Of a stretch of DNA of 64,000 nucleotides, positions 17,732 to 25,406 are shown piece after piece. The notes below the pieces were generated by a model. The model was not told the origin of the DNA and did not search any database. It saw only the letters and a program-made list of their open reading frames with translations. The number at the start of each line of letters is the position of its first letter. The first letter of the stretch is position 1. Source of the DNA: Lichenibacterium ramalinae. GTDB taxonomy: Bacteria > Pseudomonadota > Alphaproteobacteria > Rhizobiales > Beijerinckiaceae. The stretch spans positions 62,001 to 126,000 of the forward strand of contig NZ_QYBC01000001.1 in NCBI RefSeq assembly GCF_004137085.1. Direction: 5' to 3'. The position numbers and the translations under genes were made by a program.

Positions 17732-18000
17732 CGGGCCTGCGCCAGCATGGCCCCGGAAGCCTCGCCATCGCCTACGAGGTCCGGGCCATGACCAGGCGTA
17801 CGTCGTTGCGCGGGACCGTGCGACCGGTGGAGGGAGCGGCAGACGGCCAGCGTAGGGACGTCGGCTCAGCTCGGACGAAGCGCTGAAACATCGGCGCCAA
17901 CCCCATCCCTTTCGCAGGCGTTCATCTCCGCTACCGTAGCTGCATGCAGCCGGTCACGAACTTCTCTCCCGAGAAGGCGATCGGCACAGGGAAACGACAC

Positions 18001-18228
18001 ATGAAGATCAAGGCCCTCATCGTTGGCTGCGTCCTCGCCGCCACCCTCGGCGCGGCTGCCGTCCCCGCCCAGGCCGACGCGGTCGACCGTCGTCTCCACC
18101 ACATGCAGATGCGCCACGACATGCATCGCATGATGCGTCACGAGAGAATGCGTCATGAAATGCATCGCATGATGCGGCACGAGCGCATGCGGCACCGCAT
18201 GCATCACATGATGCGCAACGGCATGTGA
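18001..18228 (+). CDS. secreted His/Met/Arg repeat peptide
   Basis: 75 residues: a 25-residue signal peptide (IKALIVGCVLAATLGAAAV, cleavage AQA before DAVDRR) and a 50-residue mature part of which 38 residues are His (11), Met (14) or Arg (13). The mature part is nearly three copies of one 13-residue unit, MHRMMRHERMRHE, at precursor residues 41-53, 54-66 and a degenerate 67-75. The matching 39-base DNA units are 18121-18159 and 18160-18198. Mature length is far below known multicopper or RcnB-type proteins. Methionine and histidine clusters suggest binding of copper, silver or nickel in the periplasm; this is inference. The gene stands alone, with its own terminator. Confidence 0.75.
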   Translation: MKIKALIVGCVLAATLGAAAVPAQADAVDRRLHHMQMRHDMHRMMRHERMRHEMHRMMRHERMRHRMHHMMRNGM

Positions 18229-18254
18229 TCGCAGGCCGACCGCCTGAGCCAATC

Positions 18255-18286
18255 GGACCGGTGCCTCCGGGCGCCGGTCCTCTTTA
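18255..18286 (+). terminator. terminator after the His/Met/Arg peptide gene
   Basis: GGACCGGTGCC pairs with GGCGCCGGTCC (one G-U type mismatch) around a TCCG loop and is followed by TCTTTA. It lies 26 bases after the stop. Confidence 0.75.
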
Positions 18287-18570
18287 TTCCGGGTTTGTCG
18301 CACTCCAAGCCTGCGACGCTGTCGCTGCCTGGCTCACTGAGCGCATCGGGGCGACCTCCGCTCCCAGCGAAGAGCAGGCGGGTGCTCAAGGGCGGGACCG
18401 GGCCGGGAGCCTTGTGGCGGCTCGGATGAAACGAGATCGCGCGGACGCCCCCACGGGCGACACGGGCAGGACCTCGCGCGAGATCGTTAACATTCGACGA
18501 AAACCGAACATTACAAATCGCATGGCTGCCTTGCAGTGAGCGGGCGCTCATGCGAAGTGAAGCTCCAGAC

Positions 18571-18596
18571 AAAAAAAGACCGCCCTGGAGGCGGCC
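18571..18596 (-). terminator. Rho-independent terminator, minus strand
   Basis: GGCCGCC pairs with GGCGGTC across TCCAG and is followed by seven T on the minus strand. It would end the transcript of the DUF1684 and possibly Rrf2 genes. Confidence 0.8.
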
Positions 18597-18697
18597 TCGA
18601 GTCTAGGGAGGAAACGCCCAAGAAGGGCATGCGCCCGAAGGCGCGAGATCGAATCTACGCTGCACTGCGAAATCCGCAAGCCCCTTCACGGGGCTAT
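18571..18697 (-). ncRNA. candidate 3'-UTR small RNA with anti-Shine-Dalgarno stretch
   Basis: Read on the minus strand, this stretch after the DUF1684 gene forms AGCCCC/GGGGCT (18679-18695), GCGCC/GGCGC with a UUCG loop (18631-18644), GCCC/GGGC (18616-18628), then a single-stranded UUUCCUCCC (18606-18614), and ends in a terminator stem at 18578-18596 with seven U (18571-18577). The terminator stem contains a G-U pair that is only possible on the minus strand, which fixes the direction. CCUCC stretches in loops are a known feature of alphaproteobacterial sRNAs. No promoter was recognised, so processing from the DUF1684 mRNA is likeliest. Alternatively this is only a structured 3' UTR. Confidence 0.4.
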
Positions 18698-18753
18698 TTT
18701 CGTCGGTGCCGCCATCGGGGCGGGCCGGCTCCGCGACCCCCGACAGCCAGGCT

Positions 18754-19401
18754 TCACCCCAGCCGCGGCGCCTTCTCGCCCGCCCGCACGGGGACGCGCA
18801 GCCGGTTCGCGGGCGGCGACAGCGGGCACACCCAGGCCGGCGAGTAGGAGCAGGACGGGTTGTAGCTGAAATTGAAGTCGAGCACCGCCCGGCCTTCAGC
18901 GTCCGGACCCAAGTCCGAACCAAGATCGGCGCCCTTGATCGTGTCGAGGAGGTAACGGCCGCCGCCGTAGGTTTCGTCGCCCGCGGTGGCGTCGGCGAAA
19001 GGCAGGAACACGCCGCCGCCGTAGCCCGCCACCCAGAACAGGGTGAGTTCGGCGCCGAACGCTTCGGCGAGCCCCCGCGTCCGCCCGAACGGTTTCAACG
19101 ACAGTGCGCCGTCCCGTCCCGCTTCGGCGGAGACGGGCTCGGCCTCCAGCGGGTCGATGGCGACGGCGAAGCGCAGGGCCGGGTCGTAATCGAAGAACGG
19201 CAGCCCCGCGAAGCCGCGACGGGCTTCGGGCTGCAGCGGAGACTGGGAATGGTGGCGGAACAGCCCGTCGCGCGCCTCCCGCCACAGCGCCCAGGCCCGG
19301 CGCGGGTCGGGTTCGGCCCGCACGGCGCCGTAGAGGTCGGACACGCGCCGCCGCCAGTCCCACAGCGCCGGGTAGCCGCCCGCCGCATCCCAATCCGCCA
19401 T
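18754..19401 (-). CDS. DUF1684 domain-containing protein
   Basis: 215 residues, cytoplasmic. The C-terminal signature of DUF1684 is clear: GGGRYLLDTIKGAD, then LDFNFSYNPSCSYSPAWVC, then PLSPPANRLRVPVRAGE. The centre carries FFDYDPALRF and FGRTRGLAEAFGAELTLFWV. The family is widespread, found in bacteria and archaea, and its function is unknown. The cysteine pair in NPSC and WVC is conserved in relatives. It starts 30 bases after the Rrf2-type regulator's stop, in the same direction, so the two may be co-transcribed. Confidence 0.9.
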   Translation of the reverse strand: MADWDAAGGYPALWDWRRRVSDLYGAVRAEPDPRRAWALWREARDGLFRHHSQSPLQPEARRGFAGLPFFDYDPALRFAVAIDPLEAEPVSAEAGRDGALSLKPFGRTRGLAEAFGAELTLFWVAGYGGGVFLPFADATAGDETYGGGRYLLDTIKGADLGSDLGPDAEGRAVLDFNFSYNPSCSYSPAWVCPLSPPANRLRVPVRAGEKAPRLG

Positions 19402-19431
19402 CGCCGTCCCCTTCGCGCCGCGCCGACGCGG

Positions 19432-19884
19432 TCAGATGTGATAGGTGTAGTGCTCGACGACGGCCGCGGCGCGACCGCGCATCTCGGCGATCGAGGTTCC
19501 GTCGAGCAGCTTGGCCGACAGGTCGCGCACCTCGGTCATCAACAGCCGCACCGAGCAGCTTTCCACGTCGCCGCAATCGTCGCAGGGCCGGTAGCGCGTG
19601 CGGCTGGCGCAGCCGATCGGCGCCAGCGGCCCGTCGAGCGCCCGGATGGCGGCGCCCGCCATGATCTCGGACGGCGGGCGCGACAGGCGGTAGCCGCCGT
19701 TCTTGCCCTTGCGTGCCACGACGAGGCCAGCATTGCGCAGGTCGCCCAGGATGGCGTCGAGGAACTTCTTCGGGATGGCTTCGGCGGTGGCGATCTCCAT
19801 CGACTGCGCCGTCGCGTCCGGCGGCAGGCCGGCGAGATGCACCAGGGCCTTGAGGCCGTATTTGCCCTTGTTGGTCAGCATCAC
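19432..19884 (-). CDS. Rrf2-family transcriptional regulator
   Basis: 150 residues. The N-terminal winged helix (MLTNKGKYGLKALVHLAGLP, IPKKFLDAILGDLRNAGLVV, ARKGKNGGYRLSRPPSEI) is typical of Rrf2 proteins such as IscR, NsrR and RirA. Four cysteines follow at about residues 92, 101, 104 and 110 (CASRTRYRPCDDCGDVESC). That is one more, and differently spaced, than the three that hold the IscR cluster, but an iron-sulphur or other redox sensor is still plausible. Target genes cannot be told from the window; the DUF1684 gene downstream is the obvious candidate. Two Met codons at the start are equally possible. Confidence 0.9.
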   Translation of the reverse strand: MMLTNKGKYGLKALVHLAGLPPDATAQSMEIATAEAIPKKFLDAILGDLRNAGLVVARKGKNGGYRLSRPPSEIMAGAAIRALDGPLAPIGCASRTRYRPCDDCGDVESCSVRLLMTEVRDLSAKLLDGTSIAEMRGRAAAVVEHYTYHI

Positions 19885-20049
19885 GATCCGCGGGTCGCGG
19901 CGCGACCGCGCCGACGACGGTCCGGCGGATCGCCGCGCCGGCGATTGTCGCCTTGATATAGCGATGCGATGCCGCGCGCGGAAGCGCCTGCTCCACGCGA
20001 GAGCATCATCGGCCTCGGCGAGGCGATGTCGGAGACCGGCGACCCTCTT

Positions 20050-20307
20050 CTAACGCGGGCCCGCCGCCGAGGGTGCCGGGGCCGGACGCCAAAGGTGGCG
20101 CATCACGCCGGCCCAGAAGCCATCGCGCTCCGGCGCGTCGTCGTCCGGAAACGCGGTCTGCGGGGCGGCGCCATCGGTGGCGTTTTCGGGATGTTGCGCC
20201 CCGAGCAGCGTGCCCTCGGGCCAGAAGAAGGTGGCAGCCAGCATGTCGACCGTCATGACATCCTCCATCGCGGGAGCCAGCCAGGGGCTGGCGGCAAAGT
20301 TCAGCAT
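20050..20307 (-). CDS. doubtful small ORF, unknown function
   Basis: An 85-residue frame starting MLNFAASPWLAPAMEDVMTV and ending APAPSAAGPR. A GTG four codons earlier is another possible start. No ribosome site is visible before either, no signal or membrane segment is apparent, and I recognise no family. The middle (LAATFFWPEGTLLG, DGFWAGVMRHLWRP) has a protein-like mix of residues, which is why it is listed. It lies 115 bases downstream of the EmrB-type gene on the same strand and could be the last gene of that operon or noise. Confidence 0.3.
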   Translation of the reverse strand: MLNFAASPWLAPAMEDVMTVDMLAATFFWPEGTLLGAQHPENATDGAAPQTAFPDDDAPERDGFWAGVMRHLWRPAPAPSAAGPR

Positions 20308-20421
20308 GAACCGTGCCACGATGGCCGTCGAGTCGGCCGAGCCCGCGCTCCGCCGTGGCGGGAGCCAACGGCGGCACGCCGCCGGCCCCGACGCCGCGCA
20401 GGGCCGGCCGGAGTGATCACC

Positions 20422-21996
20422 TCAGTGGGCGTCGGCGCCCGCGCCGGCCCGGCCGGGCCGGCTCATCAGCGGCGTCACCGCCACCAGGGCCAGGAACAGC
20501 AGCGTCAGGGCGAGGAACACGTCGCCGAGCGACATCACCAGCGCCTGGCCGCGCACGATCTGGGCGAGCTTCTTGGTGGCTGCCGCGGCGGCGCCCGACC
20601 CGTAGGCCGCATAGGCCTGGGTCAGCGCCGCCAGCGTCGCCTCGGCCTGCTCGTGTCCCCAGGCGACGCTCTCGTGCAGGCGCTGCAGGTGCAGGTCCCA
20701 GCGGTCGTTGATCAGCGTGTTGATGCAGGCGAGGCCCACCGCGCCGCCGAGGTTGCGAGTGAGGTTGTAGAGGCCGGAGGCGTTCTTGAGCCGGGCCGGC
20801 GGCAGCGTGCCGAGCGCCACGTTGTTGATCGGCACCATGGCGGTCATCAGCGAGAAGCCGCGCAGCATCTGGGGCACCAGCAGTTCCCAGAAGTCCCAGT
20901 CCTTCGTGATGCCGGAGGCCAGCCAGGTGCCGAGCGCGAAGCCGGCGAAACCGAGCGCGATCAGCAGCCGCGGGTCGACCTTGCCCATGAGCCGGCCCAC
21001 GACCGGGGCGGCGACGAACATGCACAGGCCGGACACGAACATGGTTTCGCCGATCTGCAGCGAATCGTATCCCCGCACCCGCGACAGGTAGATCGGGTAC
21101 ACGTAGGTCAGGCCGTAGAGGCCGATCCCCATCACGAAGGAGAAGACCGAACCGAAGGCGAAGTTGCGGTTCTGGAAGGCGCTGAGGTCGACGATCGGCT
21201 GGCGCGCCGTGAAGGCCCGCCAGAAGAACAGGGCGGCGCCCAGCACCGAGACCACGAAGCAGACCAGCACGAGCTCTTCGGAGAACCAGTCCTTCTGCGG
21301 CCCCTCCTCCAGCACGTATTCCATGCCGCCGAGGAACCCCGCCATGCCGAGCAGGCCCCACCAGTCGAAGCGCTCCAGCAGCGACAGGTCGGGCTCGTCG
21401 AAGTCGATCAGGAACCAGGCCATCAGCGACACGACGATGCCGGGCCCGACGTTGACGAGGAACAGCCAGTGCCAGGAGAAGAGGTCGGTGAGGTAGCCGC
21501 CGACCGTCGGGCCGATGGTGGGGGCCAGCGTCGCCACGAGGCCGATGAGCGGGCCCACGATGGGCTGCTTCTCGCGCGGGAAGATCGTGTAGGAGGCGGC
21601 GAAGACCGTCGGGATCATGGCGCCGCCGACGAAGCCCTGCAGGGCGCGGTAGACGATCATCTGGCCGATCGTCGTCGCCGTCGAGCACATGAAGCTCATG
21701 GCGGTGAAGCCCGCGCAGCTGGCGAAGAACAGGTAGCGGGTCGAGAAGGCGCGCGACAGGATCCCGCTCAGCGGGATCATGATGACCTCGGCGATGAGGT
21801 AGCTGGTCTGCACCCAGGCGACCTCGTCGGACGAGGCCGACAGGCCGGCCTGGATCTCCGACAGCGACGCCGACACGATCTGGATGTCGAGGATCGCCAT
21901 GAACATGCCGAAGACCATGGCCACGAAGGTGACGAGGCGGCGCGTGTCGGTGGCGGCCGGGGCGGAGGGCGCCGCCGCGGAGGTTGGGGCGGCCAT
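20422..21996 (-). CDS. DHA2-family drug efflux MFS permease (EmrB type)
   Basis: 524 residues with 14 predicted transmembrane helices, the inner-membrane pump of a tripartite efflux system. DHA2 features: FGMFMAILDIQIVSASLSEI in helix 1, DEVAWVQTSYLIAEVIMIPL, then GALQGFVGGAMIPTV-like sequence (RALQGFVGGAMIPTVFAASY), and GPLIGLVATLAPTIGPTVGG, the antiporter motif C. It lies 13 bases after the HlyD-type adaptor gene, so both are expected to be translated from one mRNA under the TetR regulator encoded divergently. An outer-membrane partner (TolC type) is not in the window. Substrate not predictable; hydrophobic toxins or drugs are typical. Confidence 0.93.
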   Translation of the reverse strand: MAAPTSAAAPSAPAATDTRRLVTFVAMVFGMFMAILDIQIVSASLSEIQAGLSASSDEVAWVQTSYLIAEVIMIPLSGILSRAFSTRYLFFASCAGFTAMSFMCSTATTIGQMIVYRALQGFVGGAMIPTVFAASYTIFPREKQPIVGPLIGLVATLAPTIGPTVGGYLTDLFSWHWLFLVNVGPGIVVSLMAWFLIDFDEPDLSLLERFDWWGLLGMAGFLGGMEYVLEEGPQKDWFSEELVLVCFVVSVLGAALFFWRAFTARQPIVDLSAFQNRNFAFGSVFSFVMGIGLYGLTYVYPIYLSRVRGYDSLQIGETMFVSGLCMFVAAPVVGRLMGKVDPRLLIALGFAGFALGTWLASGITKDWDFWELLVPQMLRGFSLMTAMVPINNVALGTLPPARLKNASGLYNLTRNLGGAVGLACINTLINDRWDLHLQRLHESVAWGHEQAEATLAALTQAYAAYGSGAAAAATKKLAQIVRGQALVMSLGDVFLALTLLFLALVAVTPLMSRPGRAGAGADAH

Positions 21997-22009
21997 GGCG
22001 CGGCGCCCG

Positions 22010-23320
22010 TCAGCGCGCGGCGGTGTGCCGGGGCGGCGATGCCTCGGCGGCGACGAGCCCGAGCGAGGCGGCGGCGTCCCGCACCGTGCGGGTGACGCGG
22101 TCGACGAGGGGCGCCACCGCCCCGGCGATGGTCGGGGCCGGCTCGCCCGGATCGCGCGTCTGCACGGCGACCTCGACCGACAGGCCGGGCCGCAGGATGC
22201 CCTCGCGGGCCACCTCGGCCGGCACGGCGATGCGGACGGGCAGGCGCTGGACGATCTTGGTGAAGTTGCCGGTGGCGTTCTCGGGCGGCAGCATGGAGAA
22301 TTCCGCCCCCGACGCCGGCGCGATGCTTTCCACCGTGCCCATCACCTCCCGCTCGCCGTAGGCGTCGGGCTTGATGACGACGCGCTGGCCGGGCTTCAGC
22401 CGCGCCACCTGGGTCTCCTTGAAGTTGGCCTCGACATAGGCGCTGTCGAGCGGGACGAGCGACAGCAGGCGGCCGCCGGTCTGCACGTATTGCCCGGGCT
22501 GCACCGACTTGTTGCCCACCACGCCGTCGAACGGCGCCCGGACCGTGGTGAAGCCGAGGTCGCGGTCGGCGCGGGCGAGCGTCGTGACGAGTTCGGCGCG
22601 GACCTTCTCGGCCTCCACGCGCTGCGCCTTCAGCACGTCGATGGCGGCTTCCGCCGACGTGACGGCGGCCTGGGCATTGGCGACGGCGGCGTCGGCCCGG
22701 TCGCGGTCGGCGCGCGCCTGGTCGAGGCGCTGCTGCGTACCGTAGGACGAATGCATCAGGCTTTCGGCGCGGGCGAACTCGGCGGCGAGGCGCGTCGCGT
22801 CGGCCCTGGCGGACTGCAGCATGGCCCCCGCCTGGTCGACCGCGGCGGCGCCGGCCGCCACCTGCCGGCCGATGCGGGCGACGGTGGCGTCCTGCGTGTC
22901 GATGCGCGCCTGGGCGGCGTCCACGGCGTTGCGATAGTCGCCGTCGTCGATGCGGGCCAGGACCTGCCCCTTGGTGACCACGGTGTTGTCCACCACCGGC
23001 ACGAGCGTGACATAGCCCGCCACCTTGGCGGCGATGGTCGACATGTCGGCCTTCACGTAGGCGTCGTCGGTCGACACCAGGAAGCGGCCCTCGACGAAGT
23101 AGCGATAGCCCTCGTAGCCGCCGCCGCCGAGGCCGGCGACCAGGAGAAGCGGCAGCACCACGCGCTTCTTCCGGCGCCGCGGCGCCGCGATCCCGGCGGC
23201 CGGCGGCAGGATCTCGCCGGTGCGGGGCTGCGACGGCGCCGTGGCGGCCCGCAGCGCGACCGTGCCCTCGCCCGTTCCGGTCCCGGTCGCGGCGGTCGTC
23301 GTCGTCTGCGTATCGGCCAT
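22010..23320 (-). CDS. HlyD-family efflux adaptor (EmrA type)
   Basis: 436-residue periplasmic adaptor subunit. One N-terminal membrane anchor (RVVLPLLLVAGLGGGGYEGY near residue 60), a biotinyl-lipoyl-like half-motif (VSTDDAYVKADMSTIAAKVA), a long coiled coil (AQARIDTQDATVARIGRQV to EVKAELVTT region), then the second half (GFTTVRAPFDGVVGNKSVQP) and a barrel-sandwich. It connects the EmrB-type pump to an outer-membrane channel. The ATG at 23320 is preferred (GGGGA upstream); two earlier ATGs, at 23332 and 23365, lack a ribosome site. The N-terminal 30 residues are Thr/Ala-rich and probably disordered. Confidence 0.9.
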   Translation of the reverse strand: MADTQTTTTAATGTGTGEGTVALRAATAPSQPRTGEILPPAAGIAAPRRRKKRVVLPLLLVAGLGGGGYEGYRYFVEGRFLVSTDDAYVKADMSTIAAKVAGYVTLVPVVDNTVVTKGQVLARIDDGDYRNAVDAAQARIDTQDATVARIGRQVAAGAAAVDQAGAMLQSARADATRLAAEFARAESLMHSSYGTQQRLDQARADRDRADAAVANAQAAVTSAEAAIDVLKAQRVEAEKVRAELVTTLARADRDLGFTTVRAPFDGVVGNKSVQPGQYVQTGGRLLSLVPLDSAYVEANFKETQVARLKPGQRVVIKPDAYGEREVMGTVESIAPASGAEFSMLPPENATGNFTKIVQRLPVRIAVPAEVAREGILRPGLSVEVAVQTRDPGEPAPTIAGAVAPLVDRVTRTVRDAAASLGLVAAEASPPRHTAAR

Positions 23321-23378
23321 CGTCGTCCCCATCGCGCGGCCCGGAGTCGGCGCGGCCCCCAGCATGACCGACGGATAT

Positions 23379-23452
23379 GACTGAACCGTTCGGTCAGCGG
23401 TTGACTAACGCGAAGCCGACCCCCAATCAAGTCCTGACCGAACGGTTCGGTC
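23379..23452. promoter_or_regulatory. double TetR operator in the efflux intergenic region
   Basis: GACCGAACGGTTCGGTC at 23436-23452 is a perfect 17-base palindrome around a central G. GACTGAACCGTTCGGTC at 23379-23395 is the same site with one mismatch. Their centres are 57 bases apart, between the divergent efflux operon and TetR gene. This is the classic arrangement for autoregulation and repression of both promoters. Confidence 0.85.
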
Positions 23453-23556
23453 GCCGTCCCCAGCCTCGTCCGGCCCGGCGCCTTGCGCGGGAGGCGGCCT
23501 TGCGGGACCATGGTCGGGCGCCCCGTCCCCGCGGCCGCCGACCCGAGGAGCAGCGC

Positions 23557-24219
23557 TTGACTTCATCGCTTTCGTCGCATGCCGCCCTGGAGCCCGACGA
23601 TGCCGCGGCGCCGGCGCGGCAGGACAGCGCCAAGCGCCGGCAGATCATCGACGGCGCCCGCCGCGTCTTTCTGGCGCTGGGCTTCGACGGCGCCAGCATG
23701 AACGAGGTGTCGCGCGCGGCCGGCGTGTCGAAGGGCACGCTCTACGTCTACTTCGCCAGTAAGGAGGAATTGTTCGCCGCGCTGCTGCGGGACGAGAAGC
23801 AGGCCCAGGCCGAACAGCTCTGCCACTTCGACGACGACGGCCCCGACGTCGACGCGGCCCTCCAGGCCATCGGCTCGCGCTTCATCGACCTCGTGCTGCG
23901 GCCGGATTCGCTCGCCCACCTCAGGACCGTGATGGCGGTGGCGCCGAAGTTCCCCGAGATCGGCCGCGCCTATTACGAGGCCGGGCCCCAGACGGGACGC
24001 CGGCGGCTGGCCCGCTACCTGGACCGGCAGGTGGCGGCGGGCCGTCTCGCCATCCCCGACACGGTGCTGGCCGCCCAGCAGTTCTTCGACACCTGCAAGG
24101 GCGACATCTTCCTCAAGGTCCTGCTCGGCGTCGGGCCGCTGCCGACCGCCGCGGAGCGGGCCGGCCATGTCCGCCGCGCCGTCGACCTGATGCTGCGGGC
24201 CTACGCGCCGGCGCGCTGA
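23557..24219 (+). CDS. TetR/AcrR-family transcriptional regulator of the efflux operon
   Basis: 220 residues. N-terminal helix-turn-helix at about 24-75 (RRQIIDGARRVFLALGFDGA, NEVSRAAGVSKGTLYVYF, SKEELFAALL), then an all-helical ligand domain. The start is a TTG at 23557 because GAGGAG lies six bases upstream and all longer in-frame starts would run through the two operators. It is divergent from the EmrAB-type genes and almost surely represses them, and itself, through the palindromes at 23379-23452. The C-terminal domain resembles the AcrR-like group with QFFDTCKGDIFLKVLLG. Inducer unknown. Confidence 0.9.
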   Translation: MTSSLSSHAALEPDDAAAPARQDSAKRRQIIDGARRVFLALGFDGASMNEVSRAAGVSKGTLYVYFASKEELFAALLRDEKQAQAEQLCHFDDDGPDVDAALQAIGSRFIDLVLRPDSLAHLRTVMAVAPKFPEIGRAYYEAGPQTGRRRLARYLDRQVAAGRLAIPDTVLAAQQFFDTCKGDIFLKVLLGVGPLPTAAERAGHVRRAVDLMLRAYAPAR

Positions 24220-24269
24220 AGGCGCCGGCGACCTCGATACGATGCGCCGGCGCGCTGAAGGCGCCGGCG
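24205..24269. repeat. 39-base tandem duplication at the 3' end of the TetR gene
   Basis: A 26-base stretch beginning GCGCCGGCGCGCTGAAGGCG occurs at 24205-24230 and again at 24244-24269, offset by 39 bases. The first copy contains the last codons and stop of the TetR gene; the second lies in the gap before the convergent LLM gene. Confidence 0.85.
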
Positions 24270-24282
24270 CCCGGAAACCCCG

Positions 24283-25299
24283 TCAGGCGGCGTTCGAGAT
24301 GGGCGCCGACGCCGCCATGGCGTCGCGCACCTCGGCGACGATCTCGAAGGAGCGCCGCCGCGCCGCATGATCGTGGATCATGGCGGTGACCAGGATCTCG
24401 TCGGGCCGGTGCTCGGCCACGAAGGCCTCGAGCCCCCGCCGCACCGTCTCGCGCGAGCCGACGATGGCTTCGGACAGGGCGCTCTGCAGCACCATCTGCT
24501 CGCGGGCGCCCCAGCGGTGGTGGCGGTCCGGCAGGGGCGCCGGCAGCTTGCCGGGCGTGCCGAGGCGCAGGTTGATGAACTGCTGCTCGACGGAGGTGAA
24601 GAGGTGGCGCGCTTCGGCGTCGGTGTCGGCCGCCGTGACGTTCAGGCAGAACATCATGTGGGGCTTGGGCCAGCGCTCCGACGGCTGGAACTGCTGCCGG
24701 TAGACCGCCGCCGATTCGCGCATCTGCGCCGGGGCGAAATGCGACGCGAAGGCGTGGGGCACGCCGAGCGCGGCCGCGAGTTGGCCGCCGTAGGTGCTGG
24801 AGCCCAGGATGTACAGCGGCACGTCGAGCCCCGCGCCCGGCACCGCCTGGATGCGCTGGCCGGGCTCGGACGGCGCGAAGTAATGCTGCAGCTCCAGGAC
24901 GTCGCGCGGGAAGTCGTCGGCATCGGCGAGGCCGCGCCGCAGCGCCCGGGCGGTGAGGCCGTCCGAGCCCGGCGCCCGGCCGAGGCCGAGGTCGATGCGG
25001 CCCGGATAGAGCGCCGCCAGCGTGCCGAACTGTTCGGCGATCACCAGGGGCGAATGGTTGGGCAGCATCACGCCGCCCGAACCGACCCGGATGGTGCGGG
25101 TGCCTTCGGCGACGAAGCCCGCCACCACGGCCGTCGCCGCCGAGGCGATGCCGGTCATGTTGTGGTGTTCGGCGAGCCAGTAGCGCCGGTAGCCGAGGCT
25201 TTCGGCGAGCCCGGCGAGGTCGCGCGTGTTGCGCAGGGCCTGGCCGGCATCCGAGCCGTCCGGCACGGGGCAGAGGTCGAGGACGGAGAAGGGTATCAT
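24283..25299 (-). CDS. LLM-class flavin-dependent oxidoreductase
   Basis: 338 residues of the luciferase-like monooxygenase fold. Characteristic stretches are [15 protein letters not shown] at the start, [40 protein letters not shown] and [17 protein letters not shown]. This is the large group typified by E. coli YhbW/MsnO8, close to bacterial luciferase alpha, using reduced FMN. Real substrates are mostly unknown. It is convergent with the TetR gene and not obviously part of the efflux unit. Confidence 0.92.
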   Translation of the reverse strand: MIPFSVLDLCPVPDGSDAGQALRNTRDLAGLAESLGYRRYWLAEHHNMTGIASAATAVVAGFVAEGTRTIRVGSGGVMLPNHSPLVIAEQFGTLAALYPGRIDLGLGRAPGSDGLTARALRRGLADADDFPRDVLELQHYFAPSEPGQRIQAVPGAGLDVPLYILGSSTYGGQLAAALGVPHAFASHFAPAQMRESAAVYRQQFQPSERWPKPHMMFCLNVTAADTDAEARHLFTSVEQQFINLRLGTPGKLPAPLPDRHHRWGAREQMVLQSALSEAIVGSRETVRRGLEAFVAEHRPDEILVTAMIHDHAARRRSFEIVAEVRDAMAASAPISNAA

Positions 25300-25406
25300 G
25301 GCGCATCCCGAAGGTGGCGGCGGGCCCGGGCAGCCCGTCCCTCACCGCCGAGATGGGGATGCACCCGGGGTGCGTTCAACCGGGGGCGAGGCATCGACCG
25401 ACGGGA

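Larger units (their letters stand above)
18229..18753. other. 525-base gap with terminators and a candidate small RNA
   Basis: No open frame here looks like a gene. The first 60 bases hold the terminator of the His/Met/Arg peptide gene. Bases 18300-18560 show nothing recognisable; GTTAAC at 18485-18490 has no conserved context. Bases 18571-18697 hold four successive hairpins and are treated separately as a candidate sRNA. Confidence 0.5.

Noticed and set aside
18640-18697. Possible tRNA-like element (GATCGAATCT and following stem)
   Set aside because: No acceptor stem, anticodon arm or CCA-compatible end can be formed.
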